Source: Fulvia fulva (taxonomy: Eukaryota > Ascomycota > Dothideomycetes > Mycosphaerellales > Mycosphaerellaceae). From it: 64,000 nt of DNA. Under the pieces are notes generated by a model. The model was not told the DNA's origin. It saw nothing but the letters and a program-made list of their open reading frames with translations, and searched no databases. Both the position numbers and the translations under genes were made by a program. The stretch spans positions 1,550,001 to 1,614,000 of the forward strand of contig NC_063021.1 in NCBI RefSeq assembly GCF_020509005.1, written 5' to 3'. Position 1 is the stretch's first letter; each line of letters begins with the position of its first letter. This document shows positions 44,001 through 54,038 of the stretch, in pieces.

Positions 44001-44110
44001 GGTTCAGTTGTCAGTGGTCCTTCAGCACTGCTCGCGGCTAAGGCAAGCAGCTGTGCCGAATGTTGTGCTGCCAGGTCGCCCTCGAGTTCCTCCACGATGA
44101 TGGTGTTCAT
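41036..44110 (-). CDS. Homeobox and C2H2 zinc-finger transcription factor
   Basis: Probable DNA-binding regulator. The large exon (43,795-41,036) has a TALE-type (KN) homeodomain at its start (AVKILRDWLDAHADNPYPT, then LKPSQIANWLANARRRRK with the W-x-N-x-R core of helix 3). C2H2 fingers follow: FQCTFCTDTFKSKYDWTRHE..LH, a CVYCG...H..H type finger and GFCAQRFTVWQERVDHLTAH. The C-terminus is acidic, with many D/F/E residues, like an activation domain. The frame has no ATG before the homeodomain, so upstream exons are required. I propose exons 44,110-43,959 (starting MNTIIVEELEGDLAAQ), 43,896-43,848 (a 49-base exon, CACNGFLEDWDLQEAD) and 43,795-41,036, giving about 986 residues. All junctions keep frame; the second donor (GTAGTC) is weak. 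Confidence 0.8.
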
Positions 44111-44962
44111 CCTGGTCGCTCAGCCAAGCAACGGCCTGGCGAGTTGTACATGTAGTAAGGCGTGAGCACACTTATGCGAAACAAAAGGGCGCGTGGATGA
44201 CAATAGGACAGCAGACGCTAGTTCTAGAACTCGCAATCTCAGCCGCGAGCCAGACTTTTGTCACATCATTCTTCCATTGGCATTGACGGGAACATTGGAT
44301 GGGGTGTGCGTGCATGCTGTTGATGCTACACGACAGGCATACAATTAGGTGCGTGTGGTCTCATGTCAGCTCTGGACAGGCATCGGAGAGCATGGACGGG
44401 CAGGAAGAGCGACTCTTCTCATGCTCGACCGCACATTCTGTCAGCGCGGATATCGCGTGGCCAGACCTTTATCAAGCGTGTCTCGCACGAGGAGAGCACG
44501 CTTTCGCATCTGCACATGCTGACCAATGCTGCATCCAGAGAAGCAACCATGAACGACTGCTGCCCTTCGCCATCTGTCCGGCAGTCTTGCTCTGGACCGC
44601 CCAACACCGACCACCGGCTCAGCTCGTACTCATACAGCAAGTGTACTTGGCCGACCACATTGCATGAGTAACCCGCTTTGGTCAGCTGTACCAATCCAAG
44701 TCGTCGAACAAGGACCGCTACCGGCCAAAGTGAAAGACTACGCCGACAACCTTGAATGGCTCGGAGTCAACTATCGGAACGCCGTACCCATGCCTGGGGC
44801 TGCTTATTATTCCGCAAGACTCTGGTGCTACTGCCTCACAAGGCACAGCTACCCGCTTCCCACTTCTGCTAACGACAGACCATTAGACCTCAGCATCGAC
44901 TTGTCGTACAGAGCTCACTGCAAGCCAAGCCTAATCATTCACACACACAACCACCATCTCTC
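44111..44962. other. Homeobox gene upstream region
   Basis: About 850 bp between the homeobox gene start and the hydrolase stop, both on the minus strand. Open frames of about 90-170 codons overlap each other on both strands, without any recognised domain. I call none of them a gene. Confidence 0.45.
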
Positions 44963-45799
44963 TCAACCCTCCAAAAACGCCAACATCATCCCGTTGAGCT
45001 CCTCCACCTTGTGCATAGGCGGCAGATGCCCAGCACCCTCCATCCTCACAAACTCCGCTCCAACAATCCTGCTCGCCACGTCCTTCAGCAAGCCCGGACT
45101 GACCGCACTGTCCTCACTCCCAGCAACGACCAAACACTTCACATCTCTAATCCCTCGAACCTCGTCCCCGTAGTCATAATCCCTAATCGTGTCCGCGAGC
45201 ATCTTGTACCCGGCCAAGGAGCAAGTCTTGACATGCGATAGTGCCTCTGCCCGGACCGAATCATCTTCAGCCCTTTCGCCAGGAAACCAGCGGTTCACTG
45301 TTGCGTGGCAAAGCACACTGCCTCCACTCCGCGAGTCTTCCTCGAACTGCTCTATGCGTTGCGACCAGAGTGCTTTGGACGGCTCCGGAGTCACAATCCC
45401 AGGCGCTGCAATGGATATGACCTTTTCGACGTTCCCAGGATATAACATGGCGTAACGCAAGGCCAGAACACCGCCTATACTGCACCCGATCACTGCATGA
45501 AGGTGTTTCTGACCGGTTGTCGCTTCTACGAGCTGGTGCATGTGTCGGGTGAGATCATCCATATGGTATGATGCATTGCTGGATGGAGCTGGGGTGTTGT
45601 TGTGACCGATGTGGTCGAAGCGAATGGTTGTGAAGCCGGCATTGGTTAGAGCTTTGACGGTTTGGTCGTACATGTGGAGGTTGCTCATGAGTGCATGGGC
45701 TAGCAGGACATGGCGCTCGGGGTGGCCATTGCCAGATTGTGGGCGCTCGGTCAAGGTATAGTAGTCGACACCTTCTATGTGAACTCCTTTCTCAGTCAT
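44963..45799 (-). CDS. Alpha/beta hydrolase (3-oxoadipate enol-lactonase-like)
   Basis: Alpha/beta-hydrolase fold enzyme of 278 residues. The Ser nucleophile elbow is GCSIGG (S107), the likely acid is D230 in VAGSEDSAVSP, and the catalytic His is H258 in GAGHLPPMHK. The oxyanion region is HVLLAHALMSN (30-40). The layout and the closing GHLPPMH..E..N match the 3-oxoadipate enol-lactonase group of the aromatic-acid (beta-ketoadipate) pathway, but many hydrolases share it, so the substrate is uncertain. The ATG at 45,799 is preferred because it gives the usual family length. The frame stays open up to 45,916 and a longer form with a basic extension is possible. Confidence 0.82.
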   Translation of the reverse strand: MTEKGVHIEGVDYYTLTERPQSGNGHPERHVLLAHALMSNLHMYDQTVKALTNAGFTTIRFDHIGHNNTPAPSSNASYHMDDLTRHMHQLVEATTGQKHLHAVIGCSIGGVLALRYAMLYPGNVEKVISIAAPGIVTPEPSKALWSQRIEQFEEDSRSGGSVLCHATVNRWFPGERAEDDSVRAEALSHVKTCSLAGYKMLADTIRDYDYGDEVRGIRDVKCLVVAGSEDSAVSPGLLKDVASRIVGAEFVRMEGAGHLPPMHKVEELNGMMLAFLEG

Positions 45800-46072
45800 C
45801 TTGGATCCAGAAATTGTCGATCGGGAGTTGTTCCTCAGATCCAACGCCGTAAAGGTTGTGACCCTCGTCTTCTTGGCAGGTGCGGATGTTGAGGCCGGGA
45901 AAACGTGGTTACACACGATAACAAAAAGTTTACAGCTTACCTACCACAAGACGAAAACGACCGTGAAACACTCTTCAATCGCAGAGAGATCAAGATCAAC
46001 ACGCGGCCCTTACGGGAAGCTGAGGGGTATGATAATCATTGGCCGTCACCTGACTCGTCAGTAAATCGCGCG

Positions 46073-47113
46073 CTATCGCTGTTGAGCTGAGCTTCCACTT
46101 CCACTGGCAGCACTCTCTTCCCGGCCAGCATTGTTTCCACTTCGAAGACCGAGGGCTTGCATACCCTCGCCAAGACCATCGTACACACCGCCGCTAAAGC
46201 CTTGCACGAGGTATACACCGGCGATCTTCATGGAGTCAACAACCTTGCCATCGTTCATGGCGCAAACGCTCGTGGCGAGGGTCAGCGTCCGCTTGCCCAT
46301 TGCATCTGCTATCAGCATGCTCTGTGCCAGCATGCGGTCGCTTATCTTGTGCTTCCGGTCGAGTTGGTACGCTTGCCGAAGGAGAAGCTGGAGGTATGGC
46401 AGGACAAAGCTGACGACGAGGAAGATGTATAAGGTCGTTGCTGCCACCCATTGGTGCAGAATCGACTGTCGAGCTCTTGCTGTTGGGCCACTTCTCCGCA
46501 AAGTGCTCGAATGTCTGCGTACGAGAGCGTCCTCGTGCCGACTCCACGATGTCCTTATCGCCGGTGGTAATGCCTCTCTTATGCTCTCCACCTCTTCGGC
46601 TGATAAGTTGGGAGGCAGGCCTCGTAGCATACATGCAACGCCATCCACGTACTGTCTCCGTATGAGGTGCGAGCTCGGACTATCGGCCGAGGCCTCTTGC
46701 GAAGCAAACTTGAGAATGTAGAATCCTTGGTCCGCATACCTCCAATTGACACCGCTCCTTGACTCGTGTGTCTGAGTAGGAGTCGTGCTCCCCGAGCTGG
46801 AAGGTCTACTCGGCGGCTCGCTCGAAGGTAGGGATTGGAAGATGTCGGGCTGCTCGTCCACCGGGTCAAGCTCGTCCGCATCCGAGTGGTACGATGGTGG
46901 TGGTGTGATGCTAACAATGCTCGATTGGCTGACAGGTCTGTTATGTCGAGTTGGTGCATCGCACTGTGATAGCGTCCGTCTCAGTGAGCGGAGCTTGGTC
47001 GATAGTCGACGCTGTACCAGCCCTGGCAAGAATGTATACAAAGCAATGGCTGGACCGGGGCTCTCGCTCGAACTGTCGCCAGAAAATGTTGAGTCGTCCC
47101 AGGTAGAAGTCAT
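46073..47113 (-). CDS. Conserved fungal membrane protein of unknown function
   Basis: A protein of 346 residues starting MTSTWDDSTF; the frame continues upstream to 47,170 with other possible starts. The N-terminal 130 residues are Ser/Pro-rich and disordered. A compact block (about 140-200) reads WRYADQGFYILKFASQEA...YVDGVACMLRGLPPNLSAEEVESIREALPP, a segment I associate with uncharacterised filamentous-fungal proteins. One strong membrane segment follows (WVAATTLYIFLVVSFVLPYLQLLL, about 225-250), then a short helical domain and a Gly-rich loop (YLVQGFSGGVYDGLGEGM). Function unknown. Confidence 0.72.
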   Translation of the reverse strand: MTSTWDDSTFSGDSSSESPGPAIALYTFLPGLVQRRLSTKLRSLRRTLSQCDAPTRHNRPVSQSSIVSITPPPSYHSDADELDPVDEQPDIFQSLPSSEPPSRPSSSGSTTPTQTHESRSGVNWRYADQGFYILKFASQEASADSPSSHLIRRQYVDGVACMLRGLPPNLSAEEVESIREALPPAIRTSWSRHEDALVRRHSSTLRRSGPTARARQSILHQWVAATTLYIFLVVSFVLPYLQLLLRQAYQLDRKHKISDRMLAQSMLIADAMGKRTLTLATSVCAMNDGKVVDSMKIAGVYLVQGFSGGVYDGLGEGMQALGLRSGNNAGREESAASGSGSSAQQR

Positions 47114-47678
47114 GGTGGCATACGATCTTCTGTACAGCAGTAGAGCGCGGAGTCGCAGCGTATCCAACACGATGCTCGAAGAAGGAACCGATGCCGATGA
47201 AGGAGAGCTAAGAGAGTTGGTTACCTACAGAGTGCTTTGGGCTCGAGACTCAACGCAAGACATCCTCACATTGAGATGCCCCACAGGCAGCCGAAAGTTT
47301 TGGCATGTGAAGAACTATCACCCCACGTTGAGGATGGTCCCTGTCGATACCGAGCCGAGCTCACATTAGCGCCGGTTTGGGATTCCTTCAAGAACTTTGG
47401 GCCTATCGCAGCGCGCGAAATCATCTCACGTGTGTTTGACCTCAGGCATTTCGAAGCTTTTCTGCAGGCTTGCTGCTTGCGCTCAAGGATGGTGATAACG
47501 TATCGGCGGAGTGAGACTTGGCGGTAAGCATCTCTGGGTTGTGGTTGTTGCTTAGACAATCTTCGCAACAGCGCATTTGTCGACTTGGTCCAAACCATCT
47601 CAATGGCCGTATTTGTGATCAGCGCATGATCGATATGGGAGGTCATCCAGATGCCTGATGGCCTCGGCATCAGACCGA
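47114..47678. other. Intergenic region between a membrane protein gene and MTG2
   Basis: 565 bp between two minus-strand genes, holding the promoter of the membrane protein gene and the 3' end of MTG2. Short frames have no recognised product. Confidence 0.45.
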
Positions 47679-49406
47679 TCAATCGTCCAGCAGTCCCAGT
47701 ATGATCTCAGGGAGGCCTGAAACACCTTGCTTGTTGATAGCGGACACAGGCACCGCGTGCAGTCTGTTCCGCCAGGCGTTCTTCTTGCAGCTCGGATGCT
47801 CTTCCTCGCCAGCTTGGACCTTAGTCAGATATTCGTGCAATCGCTGGAAGTTCTTTTGCGTTTCGGGAAGATCTGCCTTTGTAGCCACGACAAGCCACGG
47901 CTTGCTACTAATTGGTGGCAGTAACAGTGGTGGAAGAGCTCTGCCCGCAGGTGCGTTGAGCACGTTGTCTCCGCCATGCTCTGAAGCAGATTCTGGCTCC
48001 ATACCTGGCGAGATGGAGCTCTCGAAAGGTTTGAAGGACAACACACCATCTTCTTGTGGCTGAACACGCTCGGTGTCTGCATTCAGCTCTTGCTCCCTGA
48101 TCTTTTCGTATGCGCCGACTTCGCGCCACAGGCCCTTCAAGGCCTCTATGGCATCGCGTGCTGATAGATCGAGAACGAAAGCCAAGACCGCTGCTCTTTC
48201 AATGTGTCGCAAAAAGCCGAGACCGAGTCCGCGATCAAGGTGTGCACCCTCGATAAGACCTGGAATGTCTGCGATGGTGAAGTTCGTCCTTGGCTCCTTG
48301 CGACGACCTTTGATGTCTAGCACAGGTCTTCCAGTATGCGAATCGAGGATGACAGTGCCTATGTTGGGGTTAAGAGTTGTGAACGCCCAATTGCCGACTC
48401 TCGTCCTCGACTTAGTCAATGCTCGGAGAAGTGTGGACTTGCCAGCGTTCGGCAATCCAACGAGACCAACATCGGCGAGTAATTTCAGCTCGAGCTGCAA
48501 GTTGATTCGCATGCCATCGTCTCCTTTCGTCGAAAACTTTGGGCGAGGTAGAGCTCGGGTGACGAAGTGCGGGTTGCCTAGGCCTCCCATTGCGCCTGCA
48601 GCAAGGAGCATCGGAGTCTGCATGGGCTTGTCGAGGTCAAGACGTAGAGGAGCAGGAGGCTGTAGCGAGGTCAGGGTACTCTTGCGCGCTCTCGGGACGC
48701 GAGGAAAGTCGGCGCTGCTGAAGGCCTTGGGTAAGAAGCCTGGGTATATCAGAAACTTGTCGCGCTGATATGGCTGCAGATCCTCTGCATCGTCACCGCG
48801 ACCAGCAGCCAGCTCATCCAGTCGCTGCTGCTCTGCTAGGGGATCTACTCGTGACAGTTCTCTGACCACGGTCCCCACAGGCACAGTGATCAGGAGGTCT
48901 TCTCCTCGCGCGCCACCCTTCAGGCTGCCCTGTCCGTTCCTTCCTCTGCTTGCTTTGAGGGTACCTCGACGTGCCAGCTTGTGCAGGCTGGTTTCTCCCT
49001 TGATGGCCTGTATATACACTGATCCACCAGTGCCGCCATCGCCCCCATTGGGAGGTCCGTTCGCGATGTACTTCTCGCGTAGGAAAGATATGCAGCCGTG
49101 TCCACCTGATCCTGCACTGACACTCAACGTGCAGGCGTCGGTGAAGGGCGCTGCGGAGTAGTCGCTGGGTGCTGGATCGAGATGTCCAGACTGCCGTACG
49201 TCTATCTCTTCCGACGACGAGGCTCCATCGTGGGTGGCCGAGGTAGCAGTAGATTGAGATCGTGTAGAGACAGGAACAGGCAGCCTAGGCAACGCGCGGG
49301 AACGCCGAAAGGTGGTGCTTGCCGGGCGCCATGTGGTGTCGAGGCATGGATACAGGAATGGTGTGCAGGTGTTGGAGATGGCCCTTGGTAGTGCGCAGCA
49401 AGACAT
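47679..49406 (-). CDS. MTG2: Mitochondrial ribosome-assembly GTPase MTG2 (Obg family)
   Basis: Obg/CgtA-type GTPase needed for assembly of the large mitochondrial ribosomal subunit. It starts at the first ATG in frame (49,406), giving 575 residues with an Arg/Ser/Thr-rich N-terminus like a mitochondrial presequence. The glycine-rich Obg domain (about 98-190) includes GSGGHGCISFLREKY and GPPNGGDGGTGGSVYI; a low-complexity insert (about 195-260) splits it. The GTPase domain has G1 GLPNAGKST (317-325), G3 DIPGLIEG (about 380-387) and G4 ATKAD (late, near 510). A hydrophilic insert lies between G3 and G4. It is divergent from the short-chain dehydrogenase gene and shares about 590 bp of upstream region with it. 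Confidence 0.92.
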   Translation of the reverse strand: MSCCALPRAISNTCTPFLYPCLDTTWRPASTTFRRSRALPRLPVPVSTRSQSTATSATHDGASSSEEIDVRQSGHLDPAPSDYSAAPFTDACTLSVSAGSGGHGCISFLREKYIANGPPNGGDGGTGGSVYIQAIKGETSLHKLARRGTLKASRGRNGQGSLKGGARGEDLLITVPVGTVVRELSRVDPLAEQQRLDELAAGRGDDAEDLQPYQRDKFLIYPGFLPKAFSSADFPRVPRARKSTLTSLQPPAPLRLDLDKPMQTPMLLAAGAMGGLGNPHFVTRALPRPKFSTKGDDGMRINLQLELKLLADVGLVGLPNAGKSTLLRALTKSRTRVGNWAFTTLNPNIGTVILDSHTGRPVLDIKGRRKEPRTNFTIADIPGLIEGAHLDRGLGLGFLRHIERAAVLAFVLDLSARDAIEALKGLWREVGAYEKIREQELNADTERVQPQEDGVLSFKPFESSISPGMEPESASEHGGDNVLNAPAGRALPPLLLPPISSKPWLVVATKADLPETQKNFQRLHEYLTKVQAGEEEHPSCKKNAWRNRLHAVPVSAINKQGVSGLPEIILGLLDD

Positions 49407-50000
49407 CGATGGAGTTGGCACTTTCCGTGTCAACGAGCTGTCGATGCATGTGGTCACCAAACAAGAGCTCGGTCATGGTCATGGCCCACACCCACTTGCA
49501 CCAACCCTTCTGCGGAGGTGTCTGCGGCTGGCAGCTCCTCCGAGTGGCTGCTTGCCACATACCGAGGCCATCTTCCCCTGCTCACATGCTGGCGCTGGCG
49601 CTGCTGGCCGGTAGCCGGTAGCCGTGTCGGTGCCCATGCACCCGCGAATTGTGTATTGTTCTATTGTGGTGGCTTTGTGTTTTCCTGTCGCGATGGCGTA
49701 GGCGTGGTCGTCCGCCTCGGCTGTCTTTTGTGAACGATTGCGAGCAGTCTTCCCCGCAGCCCTCCAAATTACTGGTCGCACAGGAGACCGAATTGGCACT
49801 GGTCTTGGTTCTGAATGTCGGTGCCTCAGAGTTGCCGTGGCGCTGAGTCTACATAGTCATAGATGATAGCTGTGGTATAAGACGACACGCCTTCGTGACA
49901 GGCAGAGGGATTCCTATCGTAGACGACATATACATATATCACTTCCTTGTCGAAATCACATTCACCCCCGCCACACTATCCACATCAACCAGGCGCAAGC
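49407..50000. promoter_or_regulatory. Shared upstream region between MTG2 and a short-chain dehydrogenase
   Basis: About 590 bp between two divergently transcribed genes, so it must contain both promoters. CACA- and CATATA-rich stretches occur (about 49,928-49,980). I see no canonical, positionally convincing TATA box and no known regulator site. Confidence 0.5.
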
Positions 50001-51062
50001 ATGGCGACCAAGATGCTGCTCACCCCAGCTGTGACCGGGGCACTGTTGTTTGCGCTCACGGCATCGCCGGACCGCTTCAGGGAGCCGCTGCTCGCACACT
50101 TGAAGCAGTACGTTTCGACAATCAACATCTCCAGACTGATCACGACACTCAAGTGGCTCGTCGCCGTGGGTCTGGTCAGAGATGTCAACACATGGCTGTC
50201 CGAGTGGGCGCAGAACAACTTCAGACTACAGTCCGAGAAGCACCGCTACGACTGGCCGACCGAGATCGCCCTCATCACCGGCGCGACTGGCGGCTTTGGC
50301 AGTCTTATGTCGAAGGAGCTGGCTGCAAAGGGTGTCACGATCATTGCTGTCGACCTCCGCGATGACCTTCCAGCCGACATGAAGAGCAACCCAAAGATCC
50401 ACTACTATCAGTGCGACATCACAGAGAAACAGAACGTGACAGACCTGGCCAACAGAGTCCGAGAAGAGCACGGCGACCCAAGCATATTGATCAACAACGC
50501 TGGCATCTCGGGAGACGGCAACATCGCTGAGCAGACTCAGGACTCGCTCGAGAAGATCTTCAAGATCAACATCATCAGCCACTACTACACAGTGCAGGAG
50601 TTCCTCCCAGCCATGGCCCGAAACAAGAAGGGTCACGTCGTGACGATCGCCTCACTCGCGTCATTCATCACACCACCTGGCCTCGTGCCATACGCCAACA
50701 CCAAGGTTGCAGCTCATGGCTTCCACGAGGGTGCCCGACACGAGGCTCGTGTGTTCTACAACGCACCAGAGATCAAGTTCAGCGTCGTCCACCCAACTTT
50801 CGCAGCCACGCCAATGACAGCAGCATACACGTCGGACCTGGAGAAGGCCAAGGCGAAGATCATCAAGCCAGAGATGGTCTCCAATGCCGTGGTCAAGCAG
50901 ATCCTCAGTGGACGAGGCAAGCAAATCATTATTGCTCCAGGAACCTCGGCTCTGGTCTACCTGCGAAGCCTTCCATACTGGATCTCGAACGCTGGTCTCC
51001 AGGCTGCCGACTCGGGTATGAGGAAGTCGTTGGATCGCATGGCTTTGAAGAAGGCCCAGTAG
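50001..51062 (+). CDS. Membrane-anchored short-chain dehydrogenase/reductase (SDR16C-like)
   Basis: NAD(P)-dependent oxidoreductase, 353 residues, starting at ATG 50,001. The N-terminus has hydrophobic segments (about 5-22 and 45-60) that could anchor it in the ER or lipid droplet membrane. The Rossmann fold carries TGATGGFG (93-100), NNAG (165-168) and the catalytic Ser218-Tyr231-Lys235 (IASLAS...YANTK). The segment DLRDDLPADM after the second strand is a cofactor-binding region. The pattern resembles the retinol-type dehydrogenases (SDR16C), but the substrate cannot be read. It has no intron. Confidence 0.9.
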   Translation: MATKMLLTPAVTGALLFALTASPDRFREPLLAHLKQYVSTINISRLITTLKWLVAVGLVRDVNTWLSEWAQNNFRLQSEKHRYDWPTEIALITGATGGFGSLMSKELAAKGVTIIAVDLRDDLPADMKSNPKIHYYQCDITEKQNVTDLANRVREEHGDPSILINNAGISGDGNIAEQTQDSLEKIFKINIISHYYTVQEFLPAMARNKKGHVVTIASLASFITPPGLVPYANTKVAAHGFHEGARHEARVFYNAPEIKFSVVHPTFAATPMTAAYTSDLEKAKAKIIKPEMVSNAVVKQILSGRGKQIIIAPGTSALVYLRSLPYWISNAGLQAADSGMRKSLDRMALKKAQ

Positions 51063-51849
51063 GCTTGAGAGGTTTTATTTTTGCTTTGTTTAGCATAAGG
51101 TGTTTGGGCATGGAGTGGTATGTACGGATAGAGAGATTCCCCAGGATGTAGACCACAGAGTCCACCAGGTAGCACAGATGCAGAATCCAGACCATTGAAT
51201 CTACTACTTGACCTCGTCTTCTAACCATGACGCTGTTCGTGATTCAACAAGAAATGTATACCGGTGGCTGTAGTGCGTAGACCGAAATGCGTTTTCGTGA
51301 GCACGATCGCCCAAGGTACCTATAGCCTATAGGTAGGTCTCGTTCTAGCCACAACCACCTTTCTTTCACACGACACCCGTTCCAACGACCATTTCATCAC
51401 TATACGAATTGAAGAAACGGATTACCACCGACACACCCTGACCTGAGTGAGCGGCGGTCCGCCTTATCAGAATCTCATGGCCTGAATCCTTCGACCTCTT
51501 AATTTGTCCCCCGTCTCTCTGCACAGCCGCCGGTCGACCTCCAAAATTGGAACGACAGGCGCAAGGAATAGTAACAACATGCAGGATGCCGCCTCCTTTT
51601 CGTTCCATCGGAGGCCTGCTCTTCGTTTTGTTCTATCTGGAGTCAGAAGAGGCTTGGATCGCTGTGTCGCCAGCCATGTTGGGCGCCTCTGAGAAGGTCG
51701 ATGGTGGGAGAATAGGATGATGGTTCGCGCAGTCCTTTGACGATCATCGTTCTCTACCTTACGCAACGATCTATGGTAGCGGCATTGGTTTGTTTCTTGT
51801 CTCTCCTTGTCCCCTTGCGTCTTCTGTATCGACTTTGCAGGCAATAATT
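51063..51849. other. Intergenic region upstream of a mucin-like membrane protein
   Basis: About 790 bp. Contains a short AG/GT-rich duplicated-looking stretch near 51,305-51,335 (CTATAGCCTATAG). No reading frame is supported. The last about 100 bases before the next ATG are pyrimidine-rich, fitting a leader. Confidence 0.45.
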
Positions 51850-53478
51850 ATGCTGTACCAGCATCTGTTGCTGTTGCTGTGGCCGTTTCTCTTTTTGCTG
51901 GGAACGAGGTGCGCGGCAGTTACACCAAGTCAGTCGAAGTCTGGCTCGCCCGGCGAAGATACTGGTCATTCTGACGAACGTCGTATAGTCCCAAACAAGA
52001 CAACAGCCACTGTTCGAGAGTCGCACCAATTTCATGTCAATGCTGCCGTGCCTGCTCAACAGCAGCGCGGCAAATGGTCAAGCCGCGAACACGATCTCGA
52101 GCCTCCTATCACAACACCCACATGCGTCTGCAGACTCACAACGCACACGTCTAACGGCTCCAGGAACAGCACAAATCGAGCTGATGATAGACATATTCCG
52201 TGCTCAATCGTCCCACCAGCCTCCACAACGGCTCAGTCGTCTTCCTGGGCAACGGCCTGGAACAGATCCGCAGAGCAGAGCACAGCCACTGCAGGCAGGG
52301 TTCTGCACTTCTTACTTGTCCAAAACAATGGGCCTGCCTCAGCCTCCCGCGTGTTAGCCCCGACAGTTCTAGCGAACGCCACTACCGCCACTGGTACTAT
52401 ACTACATGTGCCAACCCCACAAGCTCGCTGGCCCGGACTGCATCGTAGTGTAGCCTCTTCCCTACCTCGTCGCCAGACTTCTGATCACACCACGGGCGCC
52501 TTCTTCGGCCAGGACCTCTCCAACACTCACAATCACGGAAGACAAATGTCAAACGTTGACCTTGGACCTAACAACGATCTTGGACCAGGCCCGATTGCGA
52601 GTACCGATGCGCGACCAACAAGTATATTGGCGGACGACAGCGTGAGCAGGGCAGGCATGGATGCTATCGTGTCTGCCATCGGTGATGGAGCTGCAGCAGC
52701 AGTAACAACGCGACCTGGCCAACCTACGGCCGCGAATGCGCTGTCGGTGTTGCTGTCAGCTTTGCCGAGCGATGTCAGATCTTCGATGGTATCACAATTT
52801 GAGGCAACGCAGACATTCTCGACGAGCACGAGGCCAACATCGACGAGCACAAGGCCGACAGCGTCATCTACCACACAGATCACAACACCATCAGCAAGAT
52901 CATCCACACATACTCATGCGAGCAGCACATCGTCATCGATACCTGCCGCCACCACTACTGCTGCACCGCCAGTGGATTCTCAGCAAATCTCGAATGGTAC
53001 CATCGCTGGAGTGGCTACCGGTGTTGTAGCAGGCGCTGTGCTCATCATCCTTGGCATCATCCTGTTGATCAGACGCAGGAGGCAAGGACAAGCTCCATTC
53101 GGCCCACGTGGATCTCAGCGATCGAAAGGCAGCGGTCGAGCATACCCCGAGGTCGCCTGGCTGTACGACCCAGCTCCTACTCCGCCGAACGAACCTAGCC
53201 CTCACCGGGAGGAGTCAGATGCTTCTCTTCTGCCGAGGGCACCAGAGATGACTGCTGCCGGTGGAGCGAGTCCACACCTCCGCCCTGTGGGACCTGACAG
53301 TCCCCTACTCCCTCCACATATGCCTTTCGCGCCGGGAGCGTCACCTGTCACCTCTCCCAACTCTTCACGGAACTCTTCGCCACGTAGTGCGGGTCGGCGG
53401 TCCGGACGAAGCTCGATCAATTCGAGCGATCCTAGAAGGCCACTGCATATCATATCGGAGGAGACGCATGCACAGTAG
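51850..53478 (+). CDS. Mucin-like single-pass membrane protein
   Basis: 542 residues from the ATG at 51,850. Signal peptide LYQHLLLLLWPFLFLLGTRCA, then a long Ser/Thr-rich ectodomain (about 25-385) with runs such as SSTTQITTPSARSSTHTH that are likely O-glycosylated. One transmembrane helix follows (about 386-420, IAGVATGVVAGAVLIILGIILLI) and then RRRR. The cytoplasmic Ser/Pro-rich tail has many SP and SS motifs. The architecture matches fungal cell-wall sensors of the WSC/MID2 group, but no WSC domain or other Cys-rich head is seen, so the role is unknown. It has the same layout as the OPY2 gene in this window but lacks its Cys domain. Confidence 0.72.
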   Translation: MLYQHLLLLLWPFLFLLGTRCAAVTPSQSKSGSPGEDTGHSDERRIVPNKTTATVRESHQFHVNAAVPAQQQRGKWSSREHDLEPPITTPTCVCRLTTHTSNGSRNSTNRADDRHIPCSIVPPASTTAQSSSWATAWNRSAEQSTATAGRVLHFLLVQNNGPASASRVLAPTVLANATTATGTILHVPTPQARWPGLHRSVASSLPRRQTSDHTTGAFFGQDLSNTHNHGRQMSNVDLGPNNDLGPGPIASTDARPTSILADDSVSRAGMDAIVSAIGDGAAAAVTTRPGQPTAANALSVLLSALPSDVRSSMVSQFEATQTFSTSTRPTSTSTRPTASSTTQITTPSARSSTHTHASSTSSSIPAATTTAAPPVDSQQISNGTIAGVATGVVAGAVLIILGIILLIRRRRQGQAPFGPRGSQRSKGSGRAYPEVAWLYDPAPTPPNEPSPHREESDASLLPRAPEMTAAGGASPHLRPVGPDSPLLPPHMPFAPGASPVTSPNSSRNSSPRSAGRRSGRSSINSSDPRRPLHIISEETHAQ

Positions 53479-54038
53479 CACAATTCATACCTTTTGTTTG
53501 TAGCGCCGTTAGCGAGGAGTTTTTGAGACGGCATTATTTGCGATGATACCCCATGTATAGCTTTGTACAGTCAATGTATGATATCATGAGAGCATTCGTG
53601 AGGCGCGCGCGCCATGCTTCAAGTATAGCAGAGGTCCACAAATGGTCGGGTGGTATGAGTACTGGGGCAGCCATATACATTCACTCGAGGCGCTGCGCGT
53701 CATGCATATGGAGCGGCGCTTCGTGCTGTGGGCTTACAACTTACAACCATTGCTGCCCGAAAGTCAGGCCGCATAGCTTTTGAGCGTAGCACTTACTTCT
53801 GAGCAGTATCATGCAAGAGCACGACGCGATAATCACATGATACTGCGCGTCATGCTATGGTCGTATACCTCGCAAAAGATTTCATGTGAAACATCGGCAG
53901 CATGGCCCTGTGGCTTGGTAGGTACTTCGAAGAGATATGAGACAGAAGCACGACACGGTATCAACACCAAGAGAAATTCATTCACATGCAAAAAACACTC
54001 TATTCACACACAAAACACAAGCACAAGCCACCCGCCCT
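53479..54038. other. Convergent intergenic region
   Basis: 560 bp between the 3' ends of a plus-strand and a minus-strand gene. Short frames here are not supported. Confidence 0.4.

Noticed and set aside
46131..46721. 196-codon plus-strand frame
   Set aside because: Antisense of the membrane protein gene at 46,073-47,113.
48073..48768. 231-codon plus-strand frame
   Set aside because: Antisense of the MTG2 GTPase domain. The real gene has clear Obg motifs on the other strand.
49407..49460. Upstream extension of MTG2 to 49,460
   Set aside because: The first codon of that stretch is TTG, not ATG. The first in-frame ATG is 49,406, which gives a good mitochondrial presequence.
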